Assembly: GCA_946122785.1 (NCBI GenBank)
Contig: CAMGYJ010000009.1
Span: 24,835,633-24,899,632, forward strand
Direction of reading: 5' to 3'
Source of the DNA: Linum tenue
Lineage: Eukaryota; Streptophyta; Magnoliopsida; Malpighiales; Linaceae
Length of the DNA: 64,000 nt
Below the pieces are notes generated by a model, which had not been told where the DNA came from, searched no databases, and worked only from the letters and a program-made list of their open reading frames with translations. The position numbers and the translations under genes are program-made. Below are positions 11,457 through 22,928 of this stretch, piece by piece; position 1 is the first letter of the stretch; every line of letters begins with the position of its first letter.

Positions 11457-11795
11457 ATGATATATAACAATACGATTTTAACTAATTTGAGTAGAATTAC
11501 ATATAATTTAAAACAAAATGTGTTGCGAATTGAACAATTCCGGTCGAATCAGGTCGGGAAGAATACTCATCTGGTGGATGTTACCGGCCCAAAACATATT
11601 AAACAGACCCGATGGGCGATAGGACGGGTTTGGGTCAGGTTGAAATTGGAGAGACACAGGATTATTCAAACTAGAAAAGCCCACGATGATGAAAGGGCCC
11701 AGAAGTCCAGGAGGGCGAATAGGTCACTTGGTAGCAAAGTTATACTACAGGGGCTTAGTTGCTCAATTTATTTTCTTCAAGGACTTGATTGTTAA
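11457..11795 (+). CDS. 112-residue ORF conserved in array units (hypothetical)
   Basis: The same frame is open at 12829-13167 (unit 2) and at 14201-14527 (unit 3, four residues shorter because of a base change near its end). Unit 4 is shortened at its start. It contains VTGPKHIKQTRWAIGRVW and a basic stretch. No family is recognised. Its conservation follows from recent copying and is not evidence of function. Confidence 0.2.
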   Translation: MIYNNTILTNLSRITYNLKQNVLRIEQFRSNQVGKNTHLVDVTGPKHIKQTRWAIGRVWVRLKLERHRIIQTRKAHDDERAQKSRRANRSLGSKVILQGLSCSIYFLQGLDC

Positions 11796-11846
11796 TTTTC
11801 AACAGTGTAGGGGCTTGAGCTTGACTAACCATTAATCCCTTTGAGA

Positions 11847-12020
11847 ATGGCGTCTCTGGTCTGGTTGTGGCAGCAAACGAGCAATGGGCTGCGAGAAGCC
11901 GTGAAGCTGATAGAAGGAGAAAGGAGGCTGACTGAAAGAGTGGAGACAGAGAAGTGGGTTCTGATTCCATCTTTCCCTTTCGCCAGCTCCAATCACAGAG
12001 CTGTCGTCTGCTTCTTCTAG
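11847..12020 (+). CDS. 57-residue ORF in each array unit (hypothetical)
   Basis: The ATG at 11847 follows TTTGAGA and opens MASLVWLWQQTSNGLREAVK, then LIEGERRLTERVETEKWVL, to a TAG at 12018. It recurs at +1,372 in the later units with a few changes (unit 2 has a Lys for Glu near residue 30). The codons look gene-like and a 163-bp piece overlapping its second half exists at 40776-40938. It is probably the first exon of a captured or former host gene. The family is unknown to me. Confidence 0.4.
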   Translation: MASLVWLWQQTSNGLREAVKLIEGERRLTERVETEKWVLIPSFPFASSNHRAVVCFF

Positions 12021-15000
12021 ACCAAGACCTCCATTATCGGATCAGAAAAAAAGCCGCTGTGCGACTAATTGCCGTCGGCGATTTGTCCCTGCTCCTTGAT
12101 CCCCTTTCGCGTCTGGTAATGATAGTAATGCAAAGGGTTATGCTTTTACTAGGAAGGGAAGGTACAAGTTACTGAATCTTCAAAAACATGGCAAGTCAAA
12201 GGCTTTTACAAGGATATAGGAGAGGCATCCACATAAGTAGAACTGGAGTATCATCAGATGAGGAAATGGCCAAAATGATTGCTGAAAAGCTGAACAATCT
12301 TTGGGCTTTTATTGTGAGATGAATTAGAATAAGCACTTCAACTAGCAAATAATAAATATAGCTTTCAATTTTAAAATGAGGAGGAAAAGAGAGGGGAAAA
12401 CGAAGAAAGAATGGTGAATTGGTGATATTAGTCATTATTTTATATATATATCTAACCTTCTAGAAACATCTAACTTAAATACTAAAATAAGTTAATTAAT
12501 ATAATAAGATAGAACAATTTTCTATGGTTTTGACAAAATAGCTATTGAGATATAATAAAGTAGTCATTTGTTAATAATAAAAACAGTCAATTTTAGTAAT
12601 GTGCCTTAGAAAATTAGATAACATATTTTCCATAATAATTAATTGCAGGATTAACCGTAAAGAGCACGTATCCTGCCTTGTTGGTTTGAGTCCACAATGT
12701 GATTTTCTCAGTCGACGATGGCGGGCTTCATAAGCTCCTTGGAATGAAGCTGAAGGACAGGAAAGGGTGTTGGACCAGAGGTGAAACATCTAAAATATAA
12801 TTATTTACAATTTTAGTATGACTAGAATATGATATATAACAATACGATTTTAACTAATTTGAGTAGAATTACATATAATTTAAAACAAAATGTGTTGCGA
12901 ATTGAACAATTCCGGTCGAATCAGGTCGGGAAGAATACTCATCTGGTGGATGTTACCGGCCCAAAAAATATTAAACAGACCCGATGGGCGATAGGACGGG
13001 TTTGGGTCAGGTTGAAATTGGAGAGACATAGGATTATTCAAACTAGAAAAGCCCACGATGATGAAAGGGCCCAGAAGTCCAGGAGGGCGAATAGGTCACT
13101 TGGTAGCAAAGTTATACTACAGGGGCTTAGTTGCTCAATTTATTTTCTTCAAGGACTTGATTGTTAATTTTCAACAGTGTAGGGGCTTGAGCTTGACTAA
13201 CCATTAATCCCTTTGAGAATGGCGTCTCTGGTCTGGTTGTGGCAGCAAACGAGCAATGGGCTGCGAGAAGCCGTGAAGCTGATAGAAGGAGAAAGGAGGC
13301 TGACTAAAAGAGTGGAGACAGAGAAGTGGGTTCTGATTCCATCTTTCCCTTTCGCCAGCTCCAATCACAGAGCTGTCGTCTGCTTCTTCTAGACCAAGAC
13401 CTCCATTATCGGATCGGAAAAAAAGCCGCTGTGCGACTAATTGCCGCCGGCGATTTGTCCCTGCTCCTTGATCCCCTTTCGCGTCTGGTAATGATAGTAA
13501 TGCAAAGGGTTATGCTTTTACTAGGAAGGGAAGGTACAAGTTACTGAATCTTCAAAAACATGGCAAGTCAAAGGCTTTTACAAGGATATAGGAGAGGCAT
13601 CCACATAAGTAGAACTGGAGTATCATCAGATGAGGAAATGGCCAAAATGATTGCTGAAAAGCTGAACAATCTTTGGGCTTTTATTGTGAGATGAATTAGA
13701 ATAAGCACTTCAACTAGCAAATAATAAATATAGCTTTCAATTTTAAAATGAGGAGGAAAAGAGAGGGGAAAACGAAGAAAGAATGGTGAATTGGTGATAT
13801 TAGTCATTATTTTATATATATATCTAACCTTCTAGAAACATCTAACTTAAATACTAAAATAAGTTAATTAATATAATAAGATAGAACAATTTTCTATGGT
13901 TTTGACAAAATAGCTATTGAGATATAATAAAGTAGTCATTTGTTAATAATAAAAACAGTCAATTTTAGTAATGTGCCTTAGAAAATTAGATAACATATTT
14001 TCCATAATAATTAATTGCAGGATTAACCGTAAAGAGCACGTATCCTGCCTTGTTGGTTTGAGTCCACAATGTGATTTTCTCAGTCGACGATGGCGGGCTT
14101 CATAAGCTCCTTGGAATGAAGCTGAAGGACAGGAAAGGGTGTTGGACCAGAGGTGAAACATCTAAAATATAATTATTTACAATTTTAGTATGACTAGAAT
14201 ATGATATATAACAATACGATTTTAACTAATTTGAGTAGAATTACATATAATTTAAAACAAAATGTGTTGCGAATTGAACAATTCCGGTCGAATCAGGTCG
14301 GGAAGAATACTCATCTGGGGGATGTTACCGGCCCAAAACATATTAAACAGACCCGATGGGCGCTAGGACGGGTTTGGGTCAGGTTGAAATTGGAGAGACA
14401 TAGGATTATTCAAACTAGAAAAGCCAACGATGATGAAAGGGCCCAGAAGTCCAGGAGGGCGAATAGGTCACTTGGTAGCAAAGTTATACTACAGGGGCTT
14501 AGTTGCTCAATTTATGTTCTTCAATGACTTGATTGTTAATTTTCAACAGTGTAGGGGCTTGTGCTTGACTAACCATTAATCCCTTTGAGAATGGCGTCTC
14601 TGGTCTGGTTGTGGCAGCAAACGAGCAATGGGCTGCGAGAAGCCGTGATGCTGATAGAAGGAGAAAGGAGGCTGACTGAAAGAGTGGAGACAGAGAAGTG
14701 GGTTCTGATTCCATCTTTCCCTTTCGCCAGCTCCAATCACAGAGCTGTCGTCTGCTTCTTCTAGACCAAGACCTCCATTATCGGATCGGAAAAAAAGCCG
14801 CTGTGCGACTAATTGCCGCCGGCGATTTGTCCCTGCTCCTTGATCCCCTTTCGCGTCTGGTAATGATAGTAATGCAAAGGGTTATGCTTTTACTAGGAAG
14901 GGAAGGTACAAGTTACTGAATCTTCAAAAACATGGCAAGTCAAAGGCTTTTACAAGGATATAGGAGAGGCATCCACATAAGTAGAACTGGAGTATCATCA

Positions 15001-16303
15001 GATGAGGAAATGGCCAAAATGATTGCTGAAAAGCTGAACAATCTTTGGGCTTTTATTGTGAGATGAATTAGAATAAGCACTTCAACTAGCAAATAATAAA
15101 TATAGCTTTCAATTTTAAAATGAGGAGGAAAAGAGAGGGGAAAACGAAGAAAGAATGGTGAATTGGTGATATTAGTCATTATTTTATATATATATCTAAC
15201 CTTCTAGAAACATCTAACTTAATTACTAAAATAAGTTAATTAATATAATAAGATAGAACAATTTTCTATGATTTTGACAAAATAGCTATTGAGATATAAT
15301 AAAGTAGTCATTTGTTAATAATAAAAACAGTCAATTTTAGTAATGTGCCTTAGAAAATTAGATAACATATTTTCCATAATAATTAATTGCAGGATTAACC
15401 GTAAAGAGCACGTATCCTGCCTTGTTGGTTTGAGTCCACAATGTGATTTTCTCAGTCGACGATGGCGGGCTTCATAAGCTCCTTGGAATGAAGCTGAAGG
15501 ACGGGAAAGGGTGTTGGACCAGAGGTGAAACATCTAAAATATAATTATTTACAATTTTAGTATGACTAGAATATGATATATAACAATACGATTTTGACTA
15601 ATTTGAGTAGAATTACATATAATTTAAAACAAAATGTGTTGCGAATTGAACAATTCCGGTCGAATTAGGTCGGGAAGAATACTCATCTGGTGGATGTTAC
15701 CGGCCCAAAACATATTAAACAGACCCGATGGGTGATAGGACGGGTTTGGGTCAAGTTGAAATTGGAGAGACATAGGATTATTCAAACTAGAAAAGCCCAC
15801 GATGATGAAAGGGCCCAGAAGTCCAGGAGGGAGAATAGGTCACTTGGTAGCAAAGTTATACTACAGGGGCTTAGTTGCTCAATTTATTTTCTTCAAGGAC
15901 TTGATTGTTAATTTTCAACAGTGTAGGGGCTTGAGCTTGACTAACCATTAATCCCTTTGAGAATGGCGTCTCTGGTCTGGTTGTGGCAGCAAACGAGCAA
16001 TGGGCTGTGAGAAGCCGTGAAGCTGATAGAAGGAGAAAGGAGGCTGACTGAAAGAGTGGAGACAGAGAAGTGGGTTCTGATTCCATCTTTCCCTTTCGCC
16101 AGCTCCAATCACAGAGCTGTCATCTGCTTCTTCTAGACCAAGACCTCCATTATCGGATCGGAAAAAAAGCCGCTGTGCGACTAATTGCCGCCGACGATTT
16201 GTCCCTGCTCCTTGATCCCCTTTCGCGTCTGGTAATGATAGTAATGCAAAGGGTTATGCTTTTACTAGGAAGGGAAGGTACAAGTTACTGAATCTTCAAA
16301 AAC

Positions 16304-16423
16304 ATGGCAAGTCAAAGGCTTTTACAAGGATATAGGAGAGGCATCCACATAAGTAGAACTGGAGTATCATCAGATGAGGAAATGGCCAAAATGATTGCTG
16401 AAAAGCTGAACAATCAGGGTTAA
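16304..16423 (+). CDS. 39-residue ORF crossing the right end of the array (hypothetical)
   Basis: The frame MASQRLLQGYRRGIHISRTG continues to EKLNNQG and a TAA just outside unit 4. In units 1-3 the same frame instead runs into the next unit and ends NNLWAFIVR. The version at the array edge, with its stop 13 bases beyond the repeat, is therefore likely the ancestral end of the duplicated segment. The arginine-rich N terminus resembles an organelle-targeting sequence, but this is weak evidence. Confidence 0.35.
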   Translation: MASQRLLQGYRRGIHISRTGVSSDEEMAKMIAEKLNNQG

Positions 16424-16532
16424 GAGATGTTCGAGCCATGATGCCATCTCTGTGTTCTAATCTGAATCATGAAGTCACCTCCTTGGTACTCTCAAACCCA
16501 ACAAGACGTCCGAAAGTCTCCGTATCACCAAC

Positions 16533-16740
16533 CTTGCGGGACGTCTTCGGTGTGGTAGAGGCTCTTGTGGATGTCCATGGCGTAATCGACCATGTTGGTC
16601 TTGTTGAGGAGCTCGATTTTGGCCTTCAAGATCTCTTCATCGGGGTACATCTGTTGCTCCTGGAGAAACTCCAGAAGAGGGAAAACCAAGTGCCTGTCGA
16701 GATTGGGAGCTATGCGGGGAGTCAGATCGTAGGTCGCCAT
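16533..16740 (-). pseudogene. TIF3E1: eIF3e (translation initiation factor 3 subunit E), exon 1 only
   Basis: From ATG at 16740 the minus strand reads MATYDLTPRIAPNLDRHLVF, then LLEFLQEQQMYPDEEILKAK, and ends HTEDVPQ. This is the highly conserved N terminus of eIF3e/INT6, a subunit of the eIF3 complex that brings the 43S ribosome to mRNA. A GT donor follows at 16532-16531, matching the normal first-exon boundary. Only about 120 bp of intron remain before the 1,372-bp array, and no later exon (the PCI domain) is present in the window. The gene is therefore cut after exon 1. Confidence 0.9.
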
Positions 16741-17129
16741 GGTTGCTGCCGTTGGAGTTGGAGTCACCGTCGCCGCCGCCGTCGTGGTTTGTAGAGCAAA
16801 CGGAAAAAAGGCAGAGAAACTGACCACTAGGGTTTAGAGTGAATGGAGAAAATGGGGGGGGGGGGGATTGGATTCGCTGCTGTAATCTCTCTGCTTTCCT
16901 GGAAAAGCAAAAACGACGGCGTATCGGAATTTCAGAAATTGTTTTTCTAAGTTCCAGCCCGCTAAGGAAAAGTCCAGCCTAACCAAAAAACCCAAATTCT
17001 AAACTCCCGCGTCCTCGAATAAGGGTTTAGGAGCCAGCCGCCGGTGGAATCCGATCTAGTGAAGCGCAGTAGTTCAAAATTTTGAGTTGCGATTCTTTGT
17101 TCGGAGAAGAAGAAAATCTCGCCGGTTTC
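16741..17129 (-). promoter_or_regulatory. eIF3e 5' flank with telo-box
   Basis: An AAACCCTA telo-box on the minus strand at 16828-16835 lies about 90 bp upstream of the ATG. Such boxes are common in plant translation-factor and ribosomal-protein promoters. A G-run lies near 16854-16866. The flank is cut by the gypsy LTR that starts at 17130. Confidence 0.5.
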
Positions 17130-17448
17130 TGCAATGCCCTGGGTTTTGCTCGGCAAGGAAAAGTGTCTGTTCTTCTGTAACAAGGAGGTCTTTCGGTAAA
17201 GTAGGAGGGAGAATGGGAAAACGGCCAGAAGCCGTTGTGTTCCCGGGAGAGAGAGATTGAGAGAGGGAGAGGGAGAGAGAGAGAGAAGGGAGAGTTTATT
17301 GGTGTTCTTTTCTCATGCCGCTATACACTTGCCTTCCTACTATTTATAGTCCTGTCTAGTTACAATATCAGTCTCTCCACTTCTGATTCCTACTGCTACG
17401 CCCTCCCCTGAACTTCTGAATTATTACAATTTAGTCCCATTCGTTACA
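17130..17448 (-). repeat. 3' LTR of the gypsy element
   Basis: Reads TGTAACGAATGGG to GGGCATTGCA on the minus strand, so it has TG/CA ends. A TATA box CTATAAATAG lies at 17340-17349. The GA microsatellite at about 17248-17290 is part of the LTR. Confidence 0.88.
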
Positions 17449-17478
17449 ACTCCCCATCCCTTCAGCCAAGACTTGTCC

Positions 17479-20205
17479 TCAAGTCTGAAAGTGAGGGAAA
17501 CGTCGACGGAATTCCTCCAAAAATTCCCAAGTTGCGTCTTCGACCTGCTGATGAGTCCACTGCACCAGCAACTGAGTAGCTGCTTTATTCTGCCGCTCCA
17601 CAAATCGCCTAGCCAAAATGGCGAAAGGCTCCACCTTCAAAGCACCTGTATCATCCAAGACTGGCAGCTCAGGTTGCACCTCAACCACAGCCCCCTTAGC
17701 TTGCTTCAAGAGGGACACGTGAAACACTGGATGAATGACAGAGGAACTTGGTAACTGAAGTTTATATGCTACAGCTCCCACCTTCTTTATTATAGGAAAC
17801 GGACCATAGAATTTTGGAGCTAACTTCTGAGTAGCACGCTGTTGCACTGAAAGTTGTCGATAGGGCCGAAGCTTCAAGTAAACTGTGTCACCCACTTGGA
17901 ATTCCCTCTCTGTACGATGCCGGTCAGCCATTTGTTTTTGGCGATTTTGGGCCATTGCCAAGTTATCTCGCAGCAGGCTCACAAATTGTTGTTGGTGGTG
18001 CAAACGATCAGATACAGCTGCTACTGATGTGGAGAGGGGATGACGCAATGCAAACTGAGTAGGGGAGTAACCGTATAGAGCTTCAAACGGAGTTAACTGT
18101 AAGCTGGAGTGAAAATTAGTGTTATACCACCATTCTGCCAAAGCCAGCCAGGCAGACCACTGCTGCGGCGAATGATGGATCATGGCCCTGAGATAATCCT
18201 CCAAACAGCGATTGAGTCTCTCTGTTTGTCCATCCGTTTGAGGATGGTAAGCAGTGGAATAGTGCAACTGAACTCCTTGCAACTCAAATAGCTTTGTCCA
18301 GAAGGCACTAGTAAACACAGTATCTCTGTCAGATACGATGGTATGAGGAAGTCCATGAAGCTTAAATACCCCATCAAAGAAAACTTGTGCCACTGTAGCT
18401 GCTGAAAAAGGATGAGGAAGACTGAAAAAATGGCCATACTTCGAAAAACGATCAATCACCACAAAGATCACCTCTTTGCCACCAGATTTGGGAAGCCCTG
18501 TCACAAAATCCATTGATATATGTTGCCACGCACAATCTGGAACAGGTAAAGGTTGCAGCAACCCTGGATATGGTAAATGTTCCACCTTACAACGTTGACA
18601 AACATCACAACCATCCACGAACTCCCTGACCTGCCTTTTAAGTCCAGACCACCAAAAGTAGCGCTTGATCCTTTGATATGTTGCTTGAATCCCAGAATGT
18701 CCACCCACATGAGAGGAATGGAAGAGCTGCAACAATTGATGTCGCATAGTACCCTGACTTCCCACATACAGAGCCGACTTATGATACAAAAGACCTTGTT
18801 GCACCGAGTTCACTCGAGGTCCAGTGAAAGGTAATACTGCTTCAGTCATCATATCCTGGACAGTGGGGTCCCCTGCATTAGTAAGCTCCACATCTGCAAT
18901 CCAAGAAGGAAGGACAGCTGAAATAGCTTGACACTCCCCAGCATTAGAAAAACTAGGATGTCTTGACAAGGCATCAGCTACCTTGTTAAACTTGCCTTGC
19001 CTATAACGGATTTCAAAATCCAATCCCAAAAGCTTAACCAAACCTTTCTTTTGAATCTGTGTATGTACTTTCTGACCCAACAGATACTTAAGACTTTCAT
19101 GATCTGTTAGAATAACAAAAGGTCGTCCCTCCAGGTAATGCCTCCACTTGGTCACTGCCATAATCACTGCCAAATACTCCTTTTCATAGGCTGAGAGGCC
19201 TTGTTTCCTAGCACACAAAGCTTGGCTATGATAAGCCAGAGGTCTGCCATCTTGAGACAGTACAGCCCCTATTCCCACGTCGCTTGCATCTGTTTCCAGT
19301 GTAAAGGGTTTCGAAAAATCTGGGAGAGACAGTACAGGAGCTTGGATCATGGCTGCCTTGAGTACCTCAAAGGCTCCCTGAGTTGCAGCATTCCAGTGGA
19401 AAGCCCCTTTCTTGAGCAGCTCTGTTAGAGGTCTTGCAATCAATCCATAGTCTTTAACAAATTTTCGATAGTAGCCAGTTAGGCCCAAGAATCCCCTTAA
19501 CTCCTTGACAGTCTTTGGAACAGGCCAATTTGTCATTGCTTTAATCTTTTCAGGATCAGTGGAGACCCCTTCCTGGCTGATCACATGACCCAAGTTACCC
19601 ACCTCAGTAACACCAAACTCACACTTTGAAGGCTTCGCATACAGAGTATTGGTCCGGAAAATAGCTAATGTCCTTCTCAGATGCTCTATATGAGACTCTT
19701 GCGTAGGGCTGTATACCAGAATATCGTCGAAGAAAACCAATATGAACTTGCCCAAGTGATCTGCAAATATAGAGTTCATTAAGGCTTGAAAGGTAGCAGG
19801 CGCATTAGTTAACCCAAATGGCATTACCACAAATTCATAATGGCCATTGTGAGTCCTAAAGGCAGTCTTGAATTGATCAGAGGGATTCATCCGAATCTGA
19901 TGGTAACCAGACAGCAAGTCCAACTTAGTAAAATACCTGGCACCCTTCAGTTCATCCAATAAATCATCAATAACAGGTATAGGGAACTTGTCTTTAATCG
20001 TGAGAGCATTCAACTGTCTGTAATCAACACAAAATCTCCAAGTACCATCCTTTTTGAGAACCAATAGGACAGGAGAAGCAAAAGGACTCTTACTTGTCTG
20101 AACGTAATGAGAAGCTAACATCTCTTTGACCAGTTTATCCATTTCTGCCTTCTGTTGGGGAGAGTACCTGTAAGGGCGCAAATTAACAGGCTGTGCATTG
20201 GCCAT
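17479..20205 (-). CDS. gypsy pol: RT, RNase H, integrase, chromodomain-like tail
   Basis: A 908-residue frame. Reverse transcriptase shows [29 protein letters not shown] and the catalytic VFFDDIL. RNase H shows [16 protein letters not shown]. Integrase has the HHCC zinc site ([17 protein letters not shown]) and the DDE core ([31 protein letters not shown]). The tail ([16 protein letters not shown]) resembles the chromodomain of chromoviruses, which targets insertion to chromatin. Its first residues overlap the gag frame, and the polyprotein changes frame near 20210. Confidence 0.93.
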   Translation of the reverse strand: MANAQPVNLRPYRYSPQQKAEMDKLVKEMLASHYVQTSKSPFASPVLLVLKKDGTWRFCVDYRQLNALTIKDKFPIPVIDDLLDELKGARYFTKLDLLSGYHQIRMNPSDQFKTAFRTHNGHYEFVVMPFGLTNAPATFQALMNSIFADHLGKFILVFFDDILVYSPTQESHIEHLRRTLAIFRTNTLYAKPSKCEFGVTEVGNLGHVISQEGVSTDPEKIKAMTNWPVPKTVKELRGFLGLTGYYRKFVKDYGLIARPLTELLKKGAFHWNAATQGAFEVLKAAMIQAPVLSLPDFSKPFTLETDASDVGIGAVLSQDGRPLAYHSQALCARKQGLSAYEKEYLAVIMAVTKWRHYLEGRPFVILTDHESLKYLLGQKVHTQIQKKGLVKLLGLDFEIRYRQGKFNKVADALSRHPSFSNAGECQAISAVLPSWIADVELTNAGDPTVQDMMTEAVLPFTGPRVNSVQQGLLYHKSALYVGSQGTMRHQLLQLFHSSHVGGHSGIQATYQRIKRYFWWSGLKRQVREFVDGCDVCQRCKVEHLPYPGLLQPLPVPDCAWQHISMDFVTGLPKSGGKEVIFVVIDRFSKYGHFFSLPHPFSAATVAQVFFDGVFKLHGLPHTIVSDRDTVFTSAFWTKLFELQGVQLHYSTAYHPQTDGQTERLNRCLEDYLRAMIHHSPQQWSAWLALAEWWYNTNFHSSLQLTPFEALYGYSPTQFALRHPLSTSVAAVSDRLHHQQQFVSLLRDNLAMAQNRQKQMADRHRTEREFQVGDTVYLKLRPYRQLSVQQRATQKLAPKFYGPFPIIKKVGAVAYKLQLPSSSVIHPVFHVSLLKQAKGAVVEVQPELPVLDDTGALKVEPFAILARRFVERQNKAATQLLVQWTHQQVEDATWEFLEEFRRRFPHFQT

Positions 20206-22151
20206 AAGTGGGTGGAGTGATCACAGTCTCGAGCAGGAGGTAAGGTTGTAGGCTTCCCAAATACATCTGCATAAGCTTCCACAGTAGACTGTAGGAAGGG
20301 TGGAATTTTAGGAGCTCCTGCTGGTTCTGCTGTAATACTGAACAAATGGCCAATCCAAGTTGGCATATTCTGCTTAACCAATTTTTGAAAGCTTTTCCCT
20401 GTCATAGATTTACAACTGCCCCAATCTTGAATACCTTGTAAGGCTACCTCTTCCCCATTAATGTCAAAAAATAACTTCAGTCCCACAAAATCAAATTTCA
20501 CAGGACTTACAGTCCTTAGCCAGTCCAAACCCAAAACCATATCATTAGTACCCAGGCTGATAATTCTTGCATCATAGGTAAAAGAATGAGTCTGCATTTC
20601 CCACTTAAAGTTCCTATAGACTTGAGTGCTCAACAACACTGTACCATCAGCAAGCTTAACTCTAAGAGGGGCAGCATTTTCCAACACACAGTTCAACTCA
20701 GCTGCTTTTCTAACATTTAAGAATGTATGGGTACTTCCTGTATCAATTAGAATGAAGAGTCTAACCTTTTTGACCTTTCCTTTCACCACCAATGAACTGG
20801 CCATGCCACCACTACTCAAAGCCTGCATTAGGACTTCCTCAGGTTCTGGCAGTTCTTCTCCTGTGATGTCTTCTTCAGATACTTCCTCTTCAGTCTCACT
20901 CCAATCAATAGGAGCTACCACTCCTTCTCCGTCACTCAGTAGAGCATTCAATTGTTTCTTCGCTTCACATACATGTCCATAGAAATAACGCTCCCCGCAC
21001 TTATAACAAGACCCTTTGGTATAGTTGTTCTTAGCACCTGGTCCAGATCCCACCGCCTTGGGGGGTACACCTGTCTTCAGATTTTCCCATTTCTTAGGAC
21101 CTGTAGGAACAGCACTGCTAGTTCCCACTACTGGTGGTCGAAAAGCACTTCCCTTCCACTTCCTCCTCTTAGCTTCAATAGAAGCCTCTTCCAGCTTAGC
21201 AATCTGAAAGGCTGCTGCAAGTGTTTGGGGTTGGAACATCATAAAAATGGGTTTCAATTCTTCATCTAATCCACTGATGAAACTTGAAATGAAATAATCT
21301 TCGTCAAGTGCCGCATTGTAACGCAACATTTGCGATTTCAGGTCCTCAAACTTTTCCTGGTAATCTGCCAATGAATTACCCTGCTTGAGCTTATTAAACT
21401 CACCAACCACACCTCCAATGGACCAATCACTGAACCTGCTACAGAGTGCTACGACGAACTCTTCCCAATTCCATTCCCGCCGACCTGTTTTCCACCCCTC
21501 AAACCATATGTCTGGCCTTTTCTCAAAGTAAATCACCGCCATACTCACCTTCTGTTCCGGCGGAATTGCATATATCTCAAAGAGTTTTTCGCACTTCCGC
21601 GTCCATTCCCGAGGATTACTACCCGAGAAAACGGGAAAATCAAGTCGCGGCAGTTGGGGTTGTGGATTGTTACCTCGATTCTGTGGAATTTCTAGATCTC
21701 GTCCTCTGTTTCCTGGTAATGGAGCTCTCTGCAACAGGGGATTGGGGTCCGCTGCTACTCCTCTGAGATCCGGCAACGGAAGTATGCCTCGGTCGGTGTT
21801 CCGGTCCACCAGCGAACCCGCCGCACCGGCAACAACCACCGCTGGCTGCCGATGACCTAGCTGATCCAGCCTCCTTAGAATTTCTTCGAACTGTCTATCA
21901 TTGGTATCCATTCGCTGATTGAGATTCGCAAATTGTTGGGAATGGCCCTCAGCTCTGGTAGTCAGTGCTTGCATCTGCACCTCATTGCTGCGAAATTGTT
22001 CACGATTAGCTTCCATTTGTCCTTCGACGATGCCGATGTGTTGGTGAAGCTGTGTACCGAACTCCTGAATCTTCGTCTCCAGCTCCGCCGTCCGTACGGT
22101 ATAGGACTGAACCTTATCTTCCAAAATGGATTGACGCGTTGCTGCCGCCAT
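20115..22151 (-). CDS. gypsy gag-protease
   Basis: The ATG at 22151 lies just inside the PBS and gives [13 protein letters not shown]. The gag coat region has [20 protein letters not shown] and [11 protein letters not shown]. The zinc knuckle is [14 protein letters not shown]. An aspartic protease follows with [14 protein letters not shown]. The frame then leaves the conserved path near [11 protein letters not shown] and closes at 20115. Normal chromovirus coding continues in the pol frame, so one base has been gained or lost. Confidence 0.9.
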   Translation of the reverse strand: MAAATRQSILEDKVQSYTVRTAELETKIQEFGTQLHQHIGIVEGQMEANREQFRSNEVQMQALTTRAEGHSQQFANLNQRMDTNDRQFEEILRRLDQLGHRQPAVVVAGAAGSLVDRNTDRGILPLPDLRGVAADPNPLLQRAPLPGNRGRDLEIPQNRGNNPQPQLPRLDFPVFSGSNPREWTRKCEKLFEIYAIPPEQKVSMAVIYFEKRPDIWFEGWKTGRREWNWEEFVVALCSRFSDWSIGGVVGEFNKLKQGNSLADYQEKFEDLKSQMLRYNAALDEDYFISSFISGLDEELKPIFMMFQPQTLAAAFQIAKLEEASIEAKRRKWKGSAFRPPVVGTSSAVPTGPKKWENLKTGVPPKAVGSGPGAKNNYTKGSCYKCGERYFYGHVCEAKKQLNALLSDGEGVVAPIDWSETEEEVSEEDITGEELPEPEEVLMQALSSGGMASSLVVKGKVKKVRLFILIDTGSTHTFLNVRKAAELNCVLENAAPLRVKLADGTVLLSTQVYRNFKWEMQTHSFTYDARIISLGTNDMVLGLDWLRTVSPVKFDFVGLKLFFDINGEEVALQGIQDWGSCKSMTGKSFQKLVKQNMPTWIGHLFSITAEPAGAPKIPPFLQSTVEAYADVFGKPTTLPPARDCDHSTHLWPMHSLLICALTGTLPNRRQKWINWSKRC

Positions 22152-22165
22152 GGTTGCCGAGAGCC

Positions 22166-22177
22166 GCTCTGATACCA
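22166..22177 (-). other. gypsy primer binding site
   Basis: TGGTATCAGAGC on the minus strand, the 12-base complement of the initiator tRNA-Met 3' end used by many plant LTR elements. It lies four bases inside the 5' LTR. Confidence 0.85.
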
Positions 22178-22181
22178 AATT

Positions 22182-22415
22182 TGCAATGCCCTGGGTTTTG
22201 CTCGGCAAGGAAAAGTGTCTGTTCTTCTGTAACAAGGAGGTATTTCGGTAAAGTAGGAGGGAGAATGGGAAAACGGCCAGAAGCCGTTGTGTTCCCGGGA
22301 GAGAGAGATTGAGAGAGGGAGAGGGAGAGAGAGAGAGAAGGGAGAGTTTATTGGTGTTCTTTTCTCATGCCGCTATACACTTGCCTTCCTACTATTTATA
22401 GTCCTGTCTAGTTAC
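22182..22415 (-). repeat. 5' LTR of the gypsy element, truncated
   Basis: Matches 17130-17363 at an offset of 5,052 with a single visible mismatch. Identity stops at TAGTTAC, so the U3 start is gone. The TATA box is kept at 22392-22401. Confidence 0.9.
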
Positions 22416-22610
22416 CAAGGTTGTTAACCCGCGGGTCGACCCGCGGGTCGACCCGGATTAACCCGGACCCGGTCAAAAAAACGGGCCATACTAACCCATT
22501 TTACTATCAGCCCGGAAATGGTCAAACCCGGATAAACCCGGTCAAACCCGGGTTGGCCCGGCCGGTTGGCCCGTTGGAACGGGTCAGCGGGCTGATCTTC
22601 CTGAGCCCCG
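22416..22610. repeat. GC-rich ACCCGG/GGGTCG repeat fragment
   Basis: Begins CAAGGTTGTTAACCCGCGGG and is packed with CCCGGRT/GGTCAAACCCGG phrases, a pattern like the subterminal regions of plant hAT elements. No matching opposite end (GTTAACAACCTTG) is seen before the SmE promoter, so it is probably one end of a broken element. Confidence 0.5.
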
Positions 22611-22928
22611 TTTGGCCGTTACCGCGCCGTTTTGGCTTGGACGGTCCACTTCTTCTTCTCCCTGCAGCGAAACCCTAGACTCTAGAGACTCCATTAGCCG
22701 CCCATTTCGATTTCCATCAGGCTGCAGCGCAGCCGTGTCCTGCTCTCGCCATCTCCAGGGTTCTTTGGCGGCGTGGTCGCGGTCGCCGGCGGAAGATCAG
22801 GTCGGCCTTCACGGCTCCGTCTCTCCTCCCTTCAGCTCCGCCTCTGCTCGGCCCTGCTCGCGCCTCTGCTCGGCCTCCTCTGCCTGGCCACCTCTGCTCG
22901 CGAGTCGATCAGCGGAGATTCTGCAGCC
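22611..22928 (+). promoter_or_regulatory. SmE promoter and 5' UTR region
   Basis: A telo-box AAACCCTAG (about 22670) and C/T-rich leader sequence precede the SmE ATG. This is typical of plant housekeeping genes. The GC-rich repeat and gypsy LTR sit directly upstream. Confidence 0.45.

Larger units (their letters stand above)
10923..16410 (+). repeat. Tandem array, four units of exactly 1,372 bp
   Basis: Units lie at 10923-12294, 12295-13666, 13667-15038 and 15039-16410. Every internal landmark repeats at an offset of 1,372 with no indel. Units differ only by scattered substitutions, some shared between neighbours (GACAGGAAAG in units 2 and 3, GACGGGAAAG in 1 and 4). The array begins and ends at CAATC, so units were joined through that 5-bp identity. 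The first part of each unit is AT-rich. The later part is GC-richer and carries small plus-strand ORFs. I see no transposase, LTR or terminal inverted repeat. Private substitutions in each unit argue against a simple assembly duplication. Confidence 0.95.
17130..22415 (-). mobile_element. Ty3/gypsy chromovirus, 5' LTR truncated
   Basis: Minus-strand element with 3' LTR at 17130-17448, polypurine tract at 17449-17460, pol, gag, PBS at 22166-22177 and a partial 5' LTR at 22182-22415. The shared 234 bp of the LTRs differ by one base that I can see (C at 17190, A at 22242), so insertion was recent. The outer 85 bp of the 5' LTR are missing and replaced by a GC-rich repeat. No target duplication is present. 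A gag/pol frameshift and the damaged LTR suggest it is no longer autonomous. Confidence 0.93.

Noticed and set aside
10923..16410. Array as CRISPR-like, LTR element or nested transposon
   Set aside because: Units are long, contiguous and without spacers, and show no TG/CA ends, PBS, polypurine tract or inverted termini. It is a plain tandem repeat.
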